The translations under genes and the position numbers were made by a program. DNA of 64,000 nt from Anaerolineae bacterium (lineage in GTDB: Bacteria; Chloroflexota; Anaerolineae; Aggregatilineales; Phototrophicaceae). Shown here in pieces: positions 48,745 through 58,870 of this stretch. Position 1 is the stretch's first letter. Every line of letters begins with the position of its first letter. The notes beneath the pieces were generated by a model that saw only the letters and a program-made list of their open reading frames with translations, did no database searches and was not told where the DNA came from. Location: contig JALHNT010000037.1 of the NCBI GenBank assembly GCA_022843385.1, forward strand, positions 1 through 64,000, in the 5' to 3' direction.

Positions 48745-49356
48745 CTAGGCCGCCGCGATCCCCCGCACATATAACTCGGCCAGATGCGCCGCCCGATCTT
48801 TCAGTGAGAACACGGTCGGAGCCAGCAACCAGGTCATCATCAACCCGTTTTGCAGCGCGATGAAGCTCAGGGCCGCGTCACGCGGGTCAACATCGGCCCG
48901 CACCACACACTCGTCAATCCCCTGCTGTATCTGCTCGCCGATGAACGCCACTGCGCCGCGAATGCCTTCCTGTTTCCATTCCAGCCCCTCGCGCAGTTCC
49001 GGTGTGATGCCTGTCTTGAACAGGATTAATTCCTGCACCGCCCGATAATCGCGATCCACTTCGACCGTGGTCATCGACAGGATGAATATGCGCCGCAGGA
49101 TATCGATCACGCTGCCGCCCTGGCTGATGGCATCATGGATGAGCGACATGGTTTTGTCGCTCTGATGCAGCACCAACTGATTGTACAGCTCGGCCTTGCT
49201 GCCGAAGTGGTGATAGATCGCACCGCGCGTCACCTCGGCTTCGGTGGCGATGTCTTCCAGGCGGGTGTCGCTGTAGCCCTGTCGGCTGAACACAGCCAAC
49301 GCCGCCTGCAACAGCCTTTGCCGGGTAATGTCGGCTTCTTCTTTGGTTCGTCGCAT
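48745..49356 (-). CDS. TetR/AcrR family transcriptional regulator
   Basis: ITRQRLLQAALAVFSRQGYSDTRLEDIATEAEVTRGAIYHHFGSKAELYNQL. Confidence 0.95.
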   Translation of the reverse strand: MRRTKEEADITRQRLLQAALAVFSRQGYSDTRLEDIATEAEVTRGAIYHHFGSKAELYNQLVLHQSDKTMSLIHDAISQGGSVIDILRRIFILSMTTVEVDRDYRAVQELILFKTGITPELREGLEWKQEGIRGAVAFIGEQIQQGIDECVVRADVDPRDAALSFIALQNGLMMTWLLAPTVFSLKDRAAHLAELYVRGIAAA

Positions 49357-49374
49357 CGGTTCCTCGCTTATATT

Positions 49375-49394
49375 TACATACTATCGTGTATGTA
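49375..49394. promoter_or_regulatory. Putative TetR operator TACATAC-TATCGT-GTATGTA
   Basis: Perfect 7-bp inverted arms with 6-bp spacer, upstream of the TetR gene. Confidence 0.7.
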
Positions 49395-49547
49395 TATCGC
49401 TGTCAAGCGCGATCCATCCATCGTCCGACACCTCTCCGGCGAAAGTCCCAGACCGGAATGCACAGTCGGTTGGATGAAGGGGAGAGCGCTTCACCGTAGA
49501 GTAGTGCTTGTGTTACCTGACCCAACTAGCAAGGAAACAAACCCCAA

Positions 49548-50951
49548 ATGGACACCCTTTTCACCGCACCTGCAAACCGCATCCGTCCTGAGCGCGTGCT
49601 GGAGGCTGAACTCCAGGGCCGCGCCATTCTGCCCGGCGATGTGGATTATGATGCTGCCCGCGCTGCCTGGAACCTCACGGTTGACCAGTACCCGGCGCTG
49701 ATCGTGGTGGCCGAATCAGCCGATGACATCGCCGCAGCGGTGCGTTATGCCAACGAATACGACCTCTCCATCGCGGTGCAGGCCACCGGACACGGCGTCG
49801 CCCGCAATGCCGATGGCAGCCTGCTCATCATCACCGAGCGCCTGAATGAAGTCAGCGTGGATGCCACGACCCAGACGGCCTGGGTCGAAGCCGGCGTCAA
49901 ATGGGGCGCGGTGCTGGAAGCGGCACAGGCTGTCGGTCTGGCTCCGCTGCTGGGATCATCCCCCGGCGTGGGTGCGGTCGGCTATACCCTCGGTGGCGGC
50001 ATGGGCTGGCTGGCGCGTAAGTACGGCCTGTCCATCGACAGCGTTCTGCGCTTTGAGGTCGTCACCGCGGATGGCGATAGGCTGAACCTCAGCGCTGACC
50101 AGAACCCCGATCTGTTCTGGGCCATGCGCGGGGGCACGGGTGCCTTCGCCCTGGTCACTGGCATGGAAATCAAGCTGTATCCCGTGACCAACGTCTACGG
50201 TGGCACGCTGATCTACCCGGCAGCGGTCGCTCGTGAAGCGCTGCAATTCTTCCGCGAATGGAGCAGCTACCTGCCCGACGAATGGACGGTCTCGATTGCT
50301 CTGATGAACCTGCCACCGCTGCCCGAACTGCCGCCTTTCCTCAGCGGCCAATCAGTGGTGATGGTTCATGGGTGTTACACCGGCAATCCGACGATTGGCA
50401 TGATGATGGCGCAGGCCTGGTCGGAATGGAAAGCGCCCATCGCCAACACCTTCAACGTCATGCCCTTCACCCAGGTCGGCAGCATCAGCAATGACCCGCA
50501 GCAGCCGGTGCCAGGTCTGAGCAGTGGTGCCTGGCTGGACAGCCTGAGCGATGAGTTGATCGACACGGTAGTACAGTTTGCCCTGCCGAACGGTGGGCCA
50601 CCGGCGCTGGTCAAGACCGAAATTCGTCTGGCGGGTGGGGCGATGGCTCGTGTGCCAGCCGAGACCAATGCCTACAGCCACCGGCAGGAACGGTTCATTT
50701 TGCAGACGGTCGGCATCACGCCGTCGCCCGAAGCGCAGCAGCAGGTGAAAAGCCATACCGTCGCCTTCAAGTCGGCTCTGACCGCCCATATCACCGGTGT
50801 GTATCCCAACTTCCTCGAAGGACAGGAGAAGTACGAGGCGGCGCGGCAGGCGTTTGACGCGGCCAAGTTCAACCGGCTGCGCGCCATCAAGGCTATCTAT
50901 GACCCGGAAAATCGCTTCAGCCATGCCTTCGATCTGACGCCGAAAGCCTGA
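49548..50951 (+). CDS. FAD-binding oxidoreductase (BBE-type)
   Basis: YPALIVVAESADDIAAAVRYANEYDLSIAVQATGHGVARNADGSLLI; C-terminal KFNRLRAIKAIYDPENRFSHAFDL. Confidence 0.92.
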   Translation: MDTLFTAPANRIRPERVLEAELQGRAILPGDVDYDAARAAWNLTVDQYPALIVVAESADDIAAAVRYANEYDLSIAVQATGHGVARNADGSLLIITERLNEVSVDATTQTAWVEAGVKWGAVLEAAQAVGLAPLLGSSPGVGAVGYTLGGGMGWLARKYGLSIDSVLRFEVVTADGDRLNLSADQNPDLFWAMRGGTGAFALVTGMEIKLYPVTNVYGGTLIYPAAVAREALQFFREWSSYLPDEWTVSIALMNLPPLPELPPFLSGQSVVMVHGCYTGNPTIGMMMAQAWSEWKAPIANTFNVMPFTQVGSISNDPQQPVPGLSSGAWLDSLSDELIDTVVQFALPNGGPPALVKTEIRLAGGAMARVPAETNAYSHRQERFILQTVGITPSPEAQQQVKSHTVAFKSALTAHITGVYPNFLEGQEKYEAARQAFDAAKFNRLRAIKAIYDPENRFSHAFDLTPKA

Positions 50952-50966
50952 CGCTAGGCTGCAATG

Positions 50967-50990
50967 GGGGTGGTCATGTACCACCCCTTT
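50967..50990 (+). terminator. Rho-independent terminator-like hairpin
   Basis: GGGGTGGT-CATGT-ACCACCCC-TTT, 16 bp after the stop. Confidence 0.65.
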
Positions 50991-51139
50991 GCGCACCAGA
51001 GCATTATGCGCCGCAACAATCAGGCCATCGAATCCCGGTTTGGACCTGATAAACAGGCAGGAACAGGCAAAAGTTAGGGTTTACTAACCTTCACAGCACG
51101 CCATCGTTATCGTTGTAAACCGGGCGTTCATTTTGCGGG

Positions 51140-51508
51140 TTATTTCTGCACCATTCCCTCGTTCCGCAAAATCTTCTCCATCGCTTTACCCCTGGCTAAC
51201 TCATCGATCAATTTATCCAGGTAGCGAATTTCCCGCATGGTGGGTTCTTCGATGTCTTCTACTCGCACGCCACAAACCACACCTTTAATCAAAGCGCGCG
51301 AGGGATTCAGTTGCGGTGCTTCCGCGAGAAAGGTCTCAACATCGGTTTGTTTTTCCAGTTGCCCTTCCAATGATTCGTGGCTATAGCCGGTCAACCAGCG
51401 AATGATTTCATCGACTTCGGCTTTGGTGCGTCCTTTTCTCTCAGCCTTAGCGACATACTCAGGATAGACTCGGGCGAAACTCATCGTATAAATCCGATGT
51501 TTTGTCAT
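51140..51508 (-). CDS. DUF2200 family protein
   Basis: [40 protein letters not shown]. Confidence 0.85.
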   Translation of the reverse strand: MTKHRIYTMSFARVYPEYVAKAERKGRTKAEVDEIIRWLTGYSHESLEGQLEKQTDVETFLAEAPQLNPSRALIKGVVCGVRVEDIEEPTMREIRYLDKLIDELARGKAMEKILRNEGMVQK

Positions 51509-51633
51509 AATTCCTTCTTCTCTTTCCAGGGTTTACGTATATTTTAACGCGAAAACACCGGGTCATGTTTGAAGTGCAGATGTGAACCGCATCGGGATCG
51601 CGCTGCGGTGGCGCGAACTTGGCACTCACAGAT

Positions 51634-51789
51634 ATGGCAGTTCGAGATATCTTCATCACCGGCTCTGATGTGATCATCGAAATGTTGCTGCCCGACGCTT
51701 ACAACAACGCATTCTGGAAGTGGCATTTGCAGGACGCCGTAATGTATTCGTCACCCAAAATCCGCAAGATTTTCCAGATGATCCCTTAA
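51634..51789 (+). CDS. Possible small protein (51 aa)
   Basis: MAVRDIFITGSDVIIEMLLPDAYNNAFWKWHLQDAVMYSSPKIRKIFQMIP; followed by a hairpin at 51818-51849. Confidence 0.3.
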   Translation: MAVRDIFITGSDVIIEMLLPDAYNNAFWKWHLQDAVMYSSPKIRKIFQMIP

Positions 51790-51817
51790 GGCTAGTAGTA
51801 TCAAAAGGGAGCATTCG

Positions 51818-51849
51818 GATGTTTTTTGGTTAACCATTTCAAAAACATC
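51818..51849. terminator. Hairpin GATGTTTTT ... AAAAACATC enclosing TGGTTAACCA
   Basis: 9-bp perfect arms; inner 10-bp palindrome. Confidence 0.45.
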
Positions 51850-52033
51850 TGACTAAGCTAAAATAGTTGCGTAGTTCAATCGGGAAAAAATGGACGGTGC
51901 TTGAACCTCTGACAATGGAAAACGGATGAAATGTTGTCACTCCATCCGAAACAGAGCAAGGTACTACCCGTGCCGAAAGCAAATGATGTTAACCTAAAAT
52001 ATCACATATAAGCAATTGATTGGGAGGGTTTAT

Positions 52034-53194
52034 ATGTCAACTGACTATTTTGATTTGGAGTTTCACACTGACGACCCGAAGTTGACAAAACTTTGCTCAG
52101 AGTATTGGAAGATAACCGAAGATGGGAAATTTGCGCGTACAGGTACTGATATAGCCAAAGAGTTTGGCATCTCAAGTGCAGGTCTAGGAAAACTTGTAGA
52201 ATGTTATTGTACTGCTTATTCAAAAGAGATATTCTGTAATAACTGTGGTAGACCTTATTTTTATGATAATCGCTCTGATTATCAATCAACACAACGCTAT
52301 CAATCTAAGACTTGGATTTGCAGAGAATGTCAAGAAATAGAGAGACAAAAGCAAGAACTTGAGCAACGAAGTAAAGAAGACGCTCAACGTAAAACGTTAC
52401 GTGAAGAATTTGATTTAAAGTTTAGACAACCCATTAAACTTAATAGCTTGAGTCTAGAAAATGCTGTTTATCTTTTGAGCTTGGTACGTAGTTGTGGCTC
52501 TGAGGATTTCAGTTACGCTAAGCCTACAGTGATGATCAAAGAGCCATTCGCGCCCTCAAAAGATTTCGAGATTAATGCTCTAAAGAATCTTTTTCGTGAA
52601 CGCTATATTTCTGTACATCCAGAATCGGATTTAGGTGCCTTCATTTTTGATACCCCTATTAGATTTTATGTTGATCGAGTCATGTGGGCTTTACCAATTG
52701 ATGAGAATGGAAGCCCTAAAAATGTGATTGCAGCGTTAGAGGAGAAATTTCGGGATATGGATTGGAACAAGCAGTGGGAAGATGAGCAACTTGAGTTATG
52801 GATGAAAATTGCTCATGAGGAATGTATTCAATATCTTGATGTGTGTATGAAAGATCATGGGTTTACGTTCAGTCCTGGCGATAAAACACATTTAGTAATC
52901 GACAGTTTGCTTAGAGAATATTCTGTAGGTCAAGTATATAGTTTTATATGGCGAGCAAGCAAGGATGCCGCCGCCTTCTATGTCCGAGAAAAGGTCAATA
53001 AACAGCATGCAGCAAACACAGTTGTTGGAAACCTGCAACGACAAGGGGAAAGAGCCAAAGCAGAAGGTTGGGAAGTAAAACCTTATCGACGGGATCGACG
53101 TTGTCCGGAATCTGTGATTAGTCAAGTGTTTTTTAACACAGCACTTCAGATTGGCGAAGCAGGATTTACACAAAAACCTTATCAAGCAATCTAA
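52034..53194 (+). CDS. Hypothetical protein with CxxC...CxxC zinc-ribbon-like region
   Basis: FCNNCGRPYFYD...TWICRECQE; strongly AT-rich codon usage compared with the rest of the window. Confidence 0.8.
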   Translation: MSTDYFDLEFHTDDPKLTKLCSEYWKITEDGKFARTGTDIAKEFGISSAGLGKLVECYCTAYSKEIFCNNCGRPYFYDNRSDYQSTQRYQSKTWICRECQEIERQKQELEQRSKEDAQRKTLREEFDLKFRQPIKLNSLSLENAVYLLSLVRSCGSEDFSYAKPTVMIKEPFAPSKDFEINALKNLFRERYISVHPESDLGAFIFDTPIRFYVDRVMWALPIDENGSPKNVIAALEEKFRDMDWNKQWEDEQLELWMKIAHEECIQYLDVCMKDHGFTFSPGDKTHLVIDSLLREYSVGQVYSFIWRASKDAAAFYVREKVNKQHAANTVVGNLQRQGERAKAEGWEVKPYRRDRRCPESVISQVFFNTALQIGEAGFTQKPYQAI

Positions 53195-53449
53195 TGGACG
53201 AATGAGAATAGAGCCATATAATGCCCTATAGAAAATCGATTTCAAAATGAGGTCATCTTCTGTAGTTATGCGCGACTGTGCTTCCCTACATTCCGCTCGT
53301 CTTGTTTTCGGCGATCATACTATTCCCGATTAAGTTTTGAACCTGTATCAGTCTCCAGCGGCATCGCACACAGCCTTTTTTCATGCTCTTCATAACATAC
53401 TATTGTACTGTAATGCTCGGTTGGCGGAGGCAGGAGTACGGTTTCTCGA

Positions 53450-53475
53450 TTTTCACTCAGCACTTTACACTTCGC
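53450..53475. repeat. 7-bp period degenerate array
   Basis: TTTTCAC TCAGCAC TTTACAC TTCGC; shares the CTCAGCACTTT core with the array in 22505-22535. Confidence 0.55.
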
Positions 53476-53571
53476 ATTGACAGCCCTTCCCCTCCGCATC
53501 AGACCACCATGTTTTTCTCGCATCACTTCCGCTATCCTCGTGGCATTCATTCTACCAAATGAGCGTCGGTT

Positions 53572-54543
53572 ATGTTTGAACTCGTGTTTCTGGGAACTTC
53601 GGCTTCCGCGCCCTCGATTCATCGCGGCCTGCCCTCGACCCTGCTGCTGGCCGGGGAGCATCGCTTCCTGCTCGACTGCGGCGAAGGCACCCAACGCCAG
53701 CTCCTGCGCAGCGGTATGGGCTTCAAGCGGCTCAACCGCATCCTGCTGACTCATGCCCACCTCGACCACATCCTGGGGCTGGGCGGGTTGATCTCGACCT
53801 TCGCCCGCTGGGAGGACATCGAGAACATCGAAATCTGGGGCGGCAAGGTGACGCTGGATCGGGTGCAGGCGCTGCTCTACGGCGTGGTGCTGGATTACGA
53901 ACGGCTGCCAGTCCAGATTCATCTGCTGGACATCAAGCCGGGGCAGTTGATGGAGAGCAAGGATTTCACTGTCTCGGCCTTCCCAGTGGTGCATCGCGGT
54001 CAGGGGAATTTCGGCTTCATCTTTCAGGAGAAGTCGCGCCGTCCGTTCCTGGTGGAAAAAGCCGAGGCGCTGGGCGTCCCCGCCGGGCCAGAACGGAGCA
54101 AGCTGGTCAAGGGCGAGCGCGTCACGCTCACGGATGGCCGGGTGATCGAGCCGGATGCCGTGTTGGGCGAGGTCATCCCCGGCGTGCGGCTGGTCTATGT
54201 CGGCGATACCGCCCGCACCGATAACCTGGCCGAGCACGTCAGCGGCGCGGATGTGCTGGTGATCGAAGCCACCTTCCTGCATGACAATGAAGAAGAGGCG
54301 CGGTCATTTGGTCATATCACTGCCCGTGAAGCAGCGCTGCTGGCGCGCGACAACGGCGTCAAAACCCTGCTGCTCAACCACGTCTCGCGCCGCTATCGTG
54401 AGCGCGACATCATCGACGAAGTGCAGCGCTACTTCCCCCAATCGTTCGTCGCCCGTGACCTCGATCACTTCGTCATCCGCCGCGATCAACCAGTCCAGAA
54501 GGGCACCGCGCACGGCGACGAGCGCGATGACACCGAGAATTGA
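53572..54543 (+). CDS. rnz: Ribonuclease Z
   Basis: FLGTSASAPSIHRGLPS; THAHLDHILGLGGL; YVGDTART; RSFGHITAREAA. Confidence 0.92.
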   Translation: MFELVFLGTSASAPSIHRGLPSTLLLAGEHRFLLDCGEGTQRQLLRSGMGFKRLNRILLTHAHLDHILGLGGLISTFARWEDIENIEIWGGKVTLDRVQALLYGVVLDYERLPVQIHLLDIKPGQLMESKDFTVSAFPVVHRGQGNFGFIFQEKSRRPFLVEKAEALGVPAGPERSKLVKGERVTLTDGRVIEPDAVLGEVIPGVRLVYVGDTARTDNLAEHVSGADVLVIEATFLHDNEEEARSFGHITAREAALLARDNGVKTLLLNHVSRRYRERDIIDEVQRYFPQSFVARDLDHFVIRRDQPVQKGTAHGDERDDTEN

Positions 54544-54577
54544 TCGCCTTGAAACCGACAGATAAGGGCAGTCCACC

Positions 54578-55462
54578 ATGCTGATGCGCCTGATGAAACG
54601 CGCCGAAGCCGATAGCGTGGCGCAGTGGGTCGCGGCCCTGCAAGCCGACCCGCAGCACCAGATCGCCTATTTTGGCACGACCGCCCCCGACATTCAGGAG
54701 ACGCTCCTCAATCTCGAAGGACTGCTGGATGTGCCGGTGGTGGTTGCCACCCAGGACAAGCAGATCTTCGGGCTGCTGGGGGTGGATTACAGCCCTGGAT
54801 TGGGGCGCGCCTGGCTCTATGGGCCGCTGGTCAGCGCAGGCAACTGGGACGCCACCGCCGATGCCCTGCTGGCGTATGCCCGGCAGCACCTCATCCCAGC
54901 CGAGACGCGCAGCCTGGAATGGTTCGTTGATGTCCGTCACAGCCGCATGACCGCGCTGGCGGCTCGGTATCACTTCGATCAGCTTCCGCCGGAGACCAGT
55001 TGGTCATTCCCCCGGCAACGCCTGTCAACGCTGCCACCGGGCAAGCTGCCAGCCCTGGACGTGGCGCATCAGTCCGCCTTCATCGCCCTGCACGACTCGC
55101 TCTTTCCCAATACCTACTATTCCGGGGCGGAGATCATCGCCCGGTTGGATGCGGCTAATCGCGTGCTGATGGCGCTGGAGGGCAGTCAGCTCGTCGGCTA
55201 CATCTATGGTCGGGTTGATGCCGGTGCCGATCACGGCTATATCGACTTCGTAGGGGTAGACCCGGCCCAGCGGCGGCGCGGGGTCGGACGGGCGCTGGTG
55301 AGCGCGATGACGCACAGCCTGTTACAGGATGAGTCGCTGAATTCGGTGAAGCTGACGGTCAGCGCGACCAACAGCGGCGCGATGGCGCTGTACCATCAAC
55401 TCGGTTTTGAACGGCTACAAACGCTGGTGGCGTATCGCCGGACACTCCCATCCCCCCCATAA
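54578..55462 (+). CDS. GNAT family N-acetyltransferase
   Basis: IDFVGVDPAQRRRGVGRALVSAMTHSL; NSGAMALYHQLGFER. Confidence 0.9.
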   Translation: MLMRLMKRAEADSVAQWVAALQADPQHQIAYFGTTAPDIQETLLNLEGLLDVPVVVATQDKQIFGLLGVDYSPGLGRAWLYGPLVSAGNWDATADALLAYARQHLIPAETRSLEWFVDVRHSRMTALAARYHFDQLPPETSWSFPRQRLSTLPPGKLPALDVAHQSAFIALHDSLFPNTYYSGAEIIARLDAANRVLMALEGSQLVGYIYGRVDAGADHGYIDFVGVDPAQRRRGVGRALVSAMTHSLLQDESLNSVKLTVSATNSGAMALYHQLGFERLQTLVAYRRTLPSPP

Positions 55463-55531
55463 TTCGGGCATGTCCTCACAGCTCAATTCAGTTACGATGG
55501 TAACAAGCATTGGTTCACCAAAGGTCTGGCT

Positions 55532-56569
55532 ATGTTTACTCTGCGCCTGCCCATCCTTGCCGACAACCCCATCAGCCAACTGGAAACCCGCACCCTGCTC
55601 CGGGCTGCTGAACGGCGATCTCGCTGGCGCTATTGGCTGAACTTCGCCACCCGCTATGTGCTGCTGGGATTGTCACTGCTCTATTTCGGCGGCCTGCTCA
55701 TCGGTTCGCTGACCGGGCGTGACCCGTTCCCGATTGCGGCACAGCTCGATCTGGTGACGACCTTCTTCCTCATCGGCATCGTCATCTGGCACTTTGGCCT
55801 GATGCTGGAAACCCTGATTCTGGGGGCGGTGAGCATCGCCGGCGAGCGCGAGAGCGGGCGCTGGGAACTGCTCCTGCTCACCGGAGTCTCAGCACAGCAG
55901 GTGGTGCGGGGCAAGTGGCTGGCGCTGGTCAAACGCCAGCTTCCGGCCTACCTCTGGCTGGCCGTCTTCCGCGTCGGAGCCATCGCCGCCTGGACGCTCG
56001 CCATCAACGATACCAGTTCCTTTAGCACGGTGTATCAGTACTTCAACACCAGCGTCTACTACACCCTGCCCAACCCGCTGCTGGTCATGCTGGCGGCGCT
56101 GCTAGTCGTCGCCATGACGCTGCTGAACCTGGTCTTCACGGCTGCGTGTGCGATGATGGCCTCTGCCGTCAGCCCCGGACGGGTGCGCGCCATCCTCAGC
56201 GCCATCGCTGCGCGGTTGGTGCTGACGGTGGGGATCGCCGCATTGGTTATGTTCACCCTACTGGTCGTCCTCCCTGGCAGCGTTGTCGGAAGTGGACAGT
56301 ATTTCTGGTCAACAGTGGGGTATCTGCTGATTGGTCTGGTCGATAATGGCTCTACGGTCGCTTCGACCTTTCAATCCCCGATCACGCATTACACCTCGCT
56401 GGACTACGACTCCTCGCTCACAGTTGGGCAGGCGGTCTCAATGCTGTTAGGCAGCCTGGGGACGCTCGGCCTCTACGCCCTGCTGACGCGCTTCAATCTG
56501 CGCCGCGCCGAACGCCGTCTGGTGGCTATCGGGGTCAGTCCAGAGCCGCTCGTCGAACCAAGCCAGTAG
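55532..56569 (+). CDS. ABC-2-like multi-pass membrane protein
   Basis: SIAGERESGRWELLLLTGVSAQQVVRGKWLALV is typical of ABC-2 permeases; several TM segments. Confidence 0.75.
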   Translation: MFTLRLPILADNPISQLETRTLLRAAERRSRWRYWLNFATRYVLLGLSLLYFGGLLIGSLTGRDPFPIAAQLDLVTTFFLIGIVIWHFGLMLETLILGAVSIAGERESGRWELLLLTGVSAQQVVRGKWLALVKRQLPAYLWLAVFRVGAIAAWTLAINDTSSFSTVYQYFNTSVYYTLPNPLLVMLAALLVVAMTLLNLVFTAACAMMASAVSPGRVRAILSAIAARLVLTVGIAALVMFTLLVVLPGSVVGSGQYFWSTVGYLLIGLVDNGSTVASTFQSPITHYTSLDYDSSLTVGQAVSMLLGSLGTLGLYALLTRFNLRRAERRLVAIGVSPEPLVEPSQ

Positions 56570-56662
56570 ACGACGATGCTGGCGAGGTGATCGTCCATGC
56601 GCCGCCTTTAGCCCCAATGCGATCAGACCGCTATGATGTAATCAACTTGCTCGGTCGTTTCA

Positions 56663-57805
56663 TTACAAATAGGCGCGCAGCGTGGCCGATGTCTCCTGCA
56701 CCATGCGTGAGAAGACGAACCGTTCCATGCCCAGCGCGACATTGGCGGCCAGTTGAGCGCGCTTGCCCGGCTGGAAGGCACTTTCCAGCGTGGCGGCCAG
56801 CGCCTCGACATCGACATAGGGCACCAGCAGACCATTGACGCCGTGCTGCACCACCTCCGGGTTGCCGCCTTTGTCGCTGGCGATCAACGGTGTCCCGGCC
56901 AACAGCCCCTCCAGCAGGGTGTGTGATAACCCCTCGTAGCCGGAATAGAGCGCCAGATAATCCGCCGCCTGCATATAGATCGCCAGTTGCTCCCGGCTCA
57001 CTTTACCGAGAAACGTCACCCGACCAGCCACGCCGCTGGTGGCCGCCTGCTGCCGCAGCGCTGGCAGAGTCTCGCCCTCGCCAGCCACGATCAGCCGCAC
57101 ACCCGGCACACGCGGCAAGGCGCTGATGAGATGATCGACGCCTTTCCAGGGGGTGAGGCGCGCCGCCGTCAACACGATGGGTTCATCAGGCGGCAGGCCA
57201 AGCCGGGCGCGAGCCGCCGGACGCGCATCACCGCTGGTCGGGATCAGGCTTTGTCCCAGTGGCAGGGCGTTGTAGACGACGTGGATGCGGTCTTCCGGCA
57301 CCCCCCAGCCCATCACCAGCCGCTTGAGATACTGGCTGGGGACGATCACGCCATCCATCGCCTGCATCTGCCGGGCGCGGGCGGCCTTCTGCGCCATCAC
57401 CACGCCGCCATAGCTGCACGTTTGAAAGGCGTCAATATCTTCGGTCGGGGGTATCCAGCCTTTGCGAATCGCCCGTTCCCAGGCCTGATCGCCCACCATC
57501 TTGACCACTCGTTTCGCCCGACCGCCGAACAAGGGCAGATCGAGCGTGTGAACATACACCAGATCAGCCCAGCGCAGCAGCGGCCAGGCCGCCAGCCCGT
57601 AATGCGCCCAGCGCAGCGGCAGCGCCCGACGCGGGATGCGCGTCAGCGGATAGGGGTAACCCGCCGTGTCGCCCGCGCCATAGGTGACGACGCGCACCTC
57701 CCAGTCATCGCGCTGGAACGCCGGCAGAACCTCATGCAGGTAGGTGGCTGGCCCGCCTGATTCGGGATGAAAGATGCCCGCAGCGATGAAGAGTTTATCC
57801 GGCAT
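56663..57805 (-). CDS. Glycosyltransferase family 4 protein
   Basis: FHPESGGPATYLHEVLPAF; YSGYEGLSHTLLEGLLAGTPLIASDKGGNPEVV. Confidence 0.93.
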   Translation of the reverse strand: MPDKLFIAAGIFHPESGGPATYLHEVLPAFQRDDWEVRVVTYGAGDTAGYPYPLTRIPRRALPLRWAHYGLAAWPLLRWADLVYVHTLDLPLFGGRAKRVVKMVGDQAWERAIRKGWIPPTEDIDAFQTCSYGGVVMAQKAARARQMQAMDGVIVPSQYLKRLVMGWGVPEDRIHVVYNALPLGQSLIPTSGDARPAARARLGLPPDEPIVLTAARLTPWKGVDHLISALPRVPGVRLIVAGEGETLPALRQQAATSGVAGRVTFLGKVSREQLAIYMQAADYLALYSGYEGLSHTLLEGLLAGTPLIASDKGGNPEVVQHGVNGLLVPYVDVEALAATLESAFQPGKRAQLAANVALGMERFVFSRMVQETSATLRAYL

Positions 57806-57808
57806 GAG

Positions 57809-58870
57809 TCAGCCTTGTTTGTTGGAAGGAGAGAGCGCGGCAGTGCTGTCGCGGATGGTCAGGGTCGGTTCCAGCAGGCGCTGTTCGACTGATGGGGCGT
57901 GGCTGCCCAGCAGCCTGACCAGCATCTGAGCTGCCTGATGACCGATTGAATCGCTGGGGAAGTTGACATGAGTTAGCGCTGGTGTCACCAGTTGGGCAAT
58001 CTTGTTGGTCGCCAGCGCGATCACCGAGGAGTCGCGCGGGACTTTGCGGCCTCGTTCGCGCAGGGCACGGATCGCTCCGCTGGCGCTGGCTCCATGTACA
58101 CAAACGAAGGCGGTCACTGTGGGATGCTCATCCAGCAGCTTCAATGTGGCGGCGTAACCATCCTGTACAGTCAGATGAGCCACTTCCTGGTAGATCGGCT
58201 GGAGATCGAAGTGCGCCCGCGCCTGTTGGTAGCCCTCCCATAGACGACAGGCCGGCCCCAACTGCGCCGCGCGCATCCAGGCCGGACGCCCAAGGAAAGC
58301 GATCTGACGATGCCCCAGGCTGACCAGCTCTTCACAGGCCATGAACATCGCCCGCTCAAAATCCATATCAACGTAACTGTAGCCATCATTTTCGGCACAG
58401 CGCCCGATCATGACGAAGGGAAAGCCATGTTCGCGCAGCAACGCCGGACGCCAGTCATCCAACCGAATCTGCATCAGAATGACCCCATCCGCCTGACCGC
58501 TGCGATAGAGGTTAAGCATGCCATTCGCGTCCAGCGGCTCAGTCAGCAGGTTGAAGAAGTAGTGGTTGCGGCTGGCGGCTGAGGCTGCGCCGATGAAGAA
58601 ATCGAGTTCGAACTGGGTGAACTCGGCGTGATCCATTGGGAAGAGCAGGGCGATGATATTGGTCTTGTTCCCTGCCAGCCGCTGCGCCCCGACGTGCGGA
58701 GTATAGCCGATCTGCTGGATTATGTCCTGCACACGCTGGCGCGTGCGTTCGGCGACATCCGGTTTGCCATTGAGGATGCGTGAAACGGTTGAGACGGAGA
58801 CACCAGCCAGGCGGGCAACATCTTCAATCGTGGCGGATTTGGCGGGTGCCGGGATATTTTTGGCAGACAT
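57809..58870 (-). CDS. LacI family transcriptional regulator
   Basis: ATIEDVARLAGVSVSTVSRILNGKPDVAERTRQRVQDIIQQIGY. Confidence 0.95.
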   Translation of the reverse strand: MSAKNIPAPAKSATIEDVARLAGVSVSTVSRILNGKPDVAERTRQRVQDIIQQIGYTPHVGAQRLAGNKTNIIALLFPMDHAEFTQFELDFFIGAASAASRNHYFFNLLTEPLDANGMLNLYRSGQADGVILMQIRLDDWRPALLREHGFPFVMIGRCAENDGYSYVDMDFERAMFMACEELVSLGHRQIAFLGRPAWMRAAQLGPACRLWEGYQQARAHFDLQPIYQEVAHLTVQDGYAATLKLLDEHPTVTAFVCVHGASASGAIRALRERGRKVPRDSSVIALATNKIAQLVTPALTHVNFPSDSIGHQAAQMLVRLLGSHAPSVEQRLLEPTLTIRDSTAALSPSNKQG

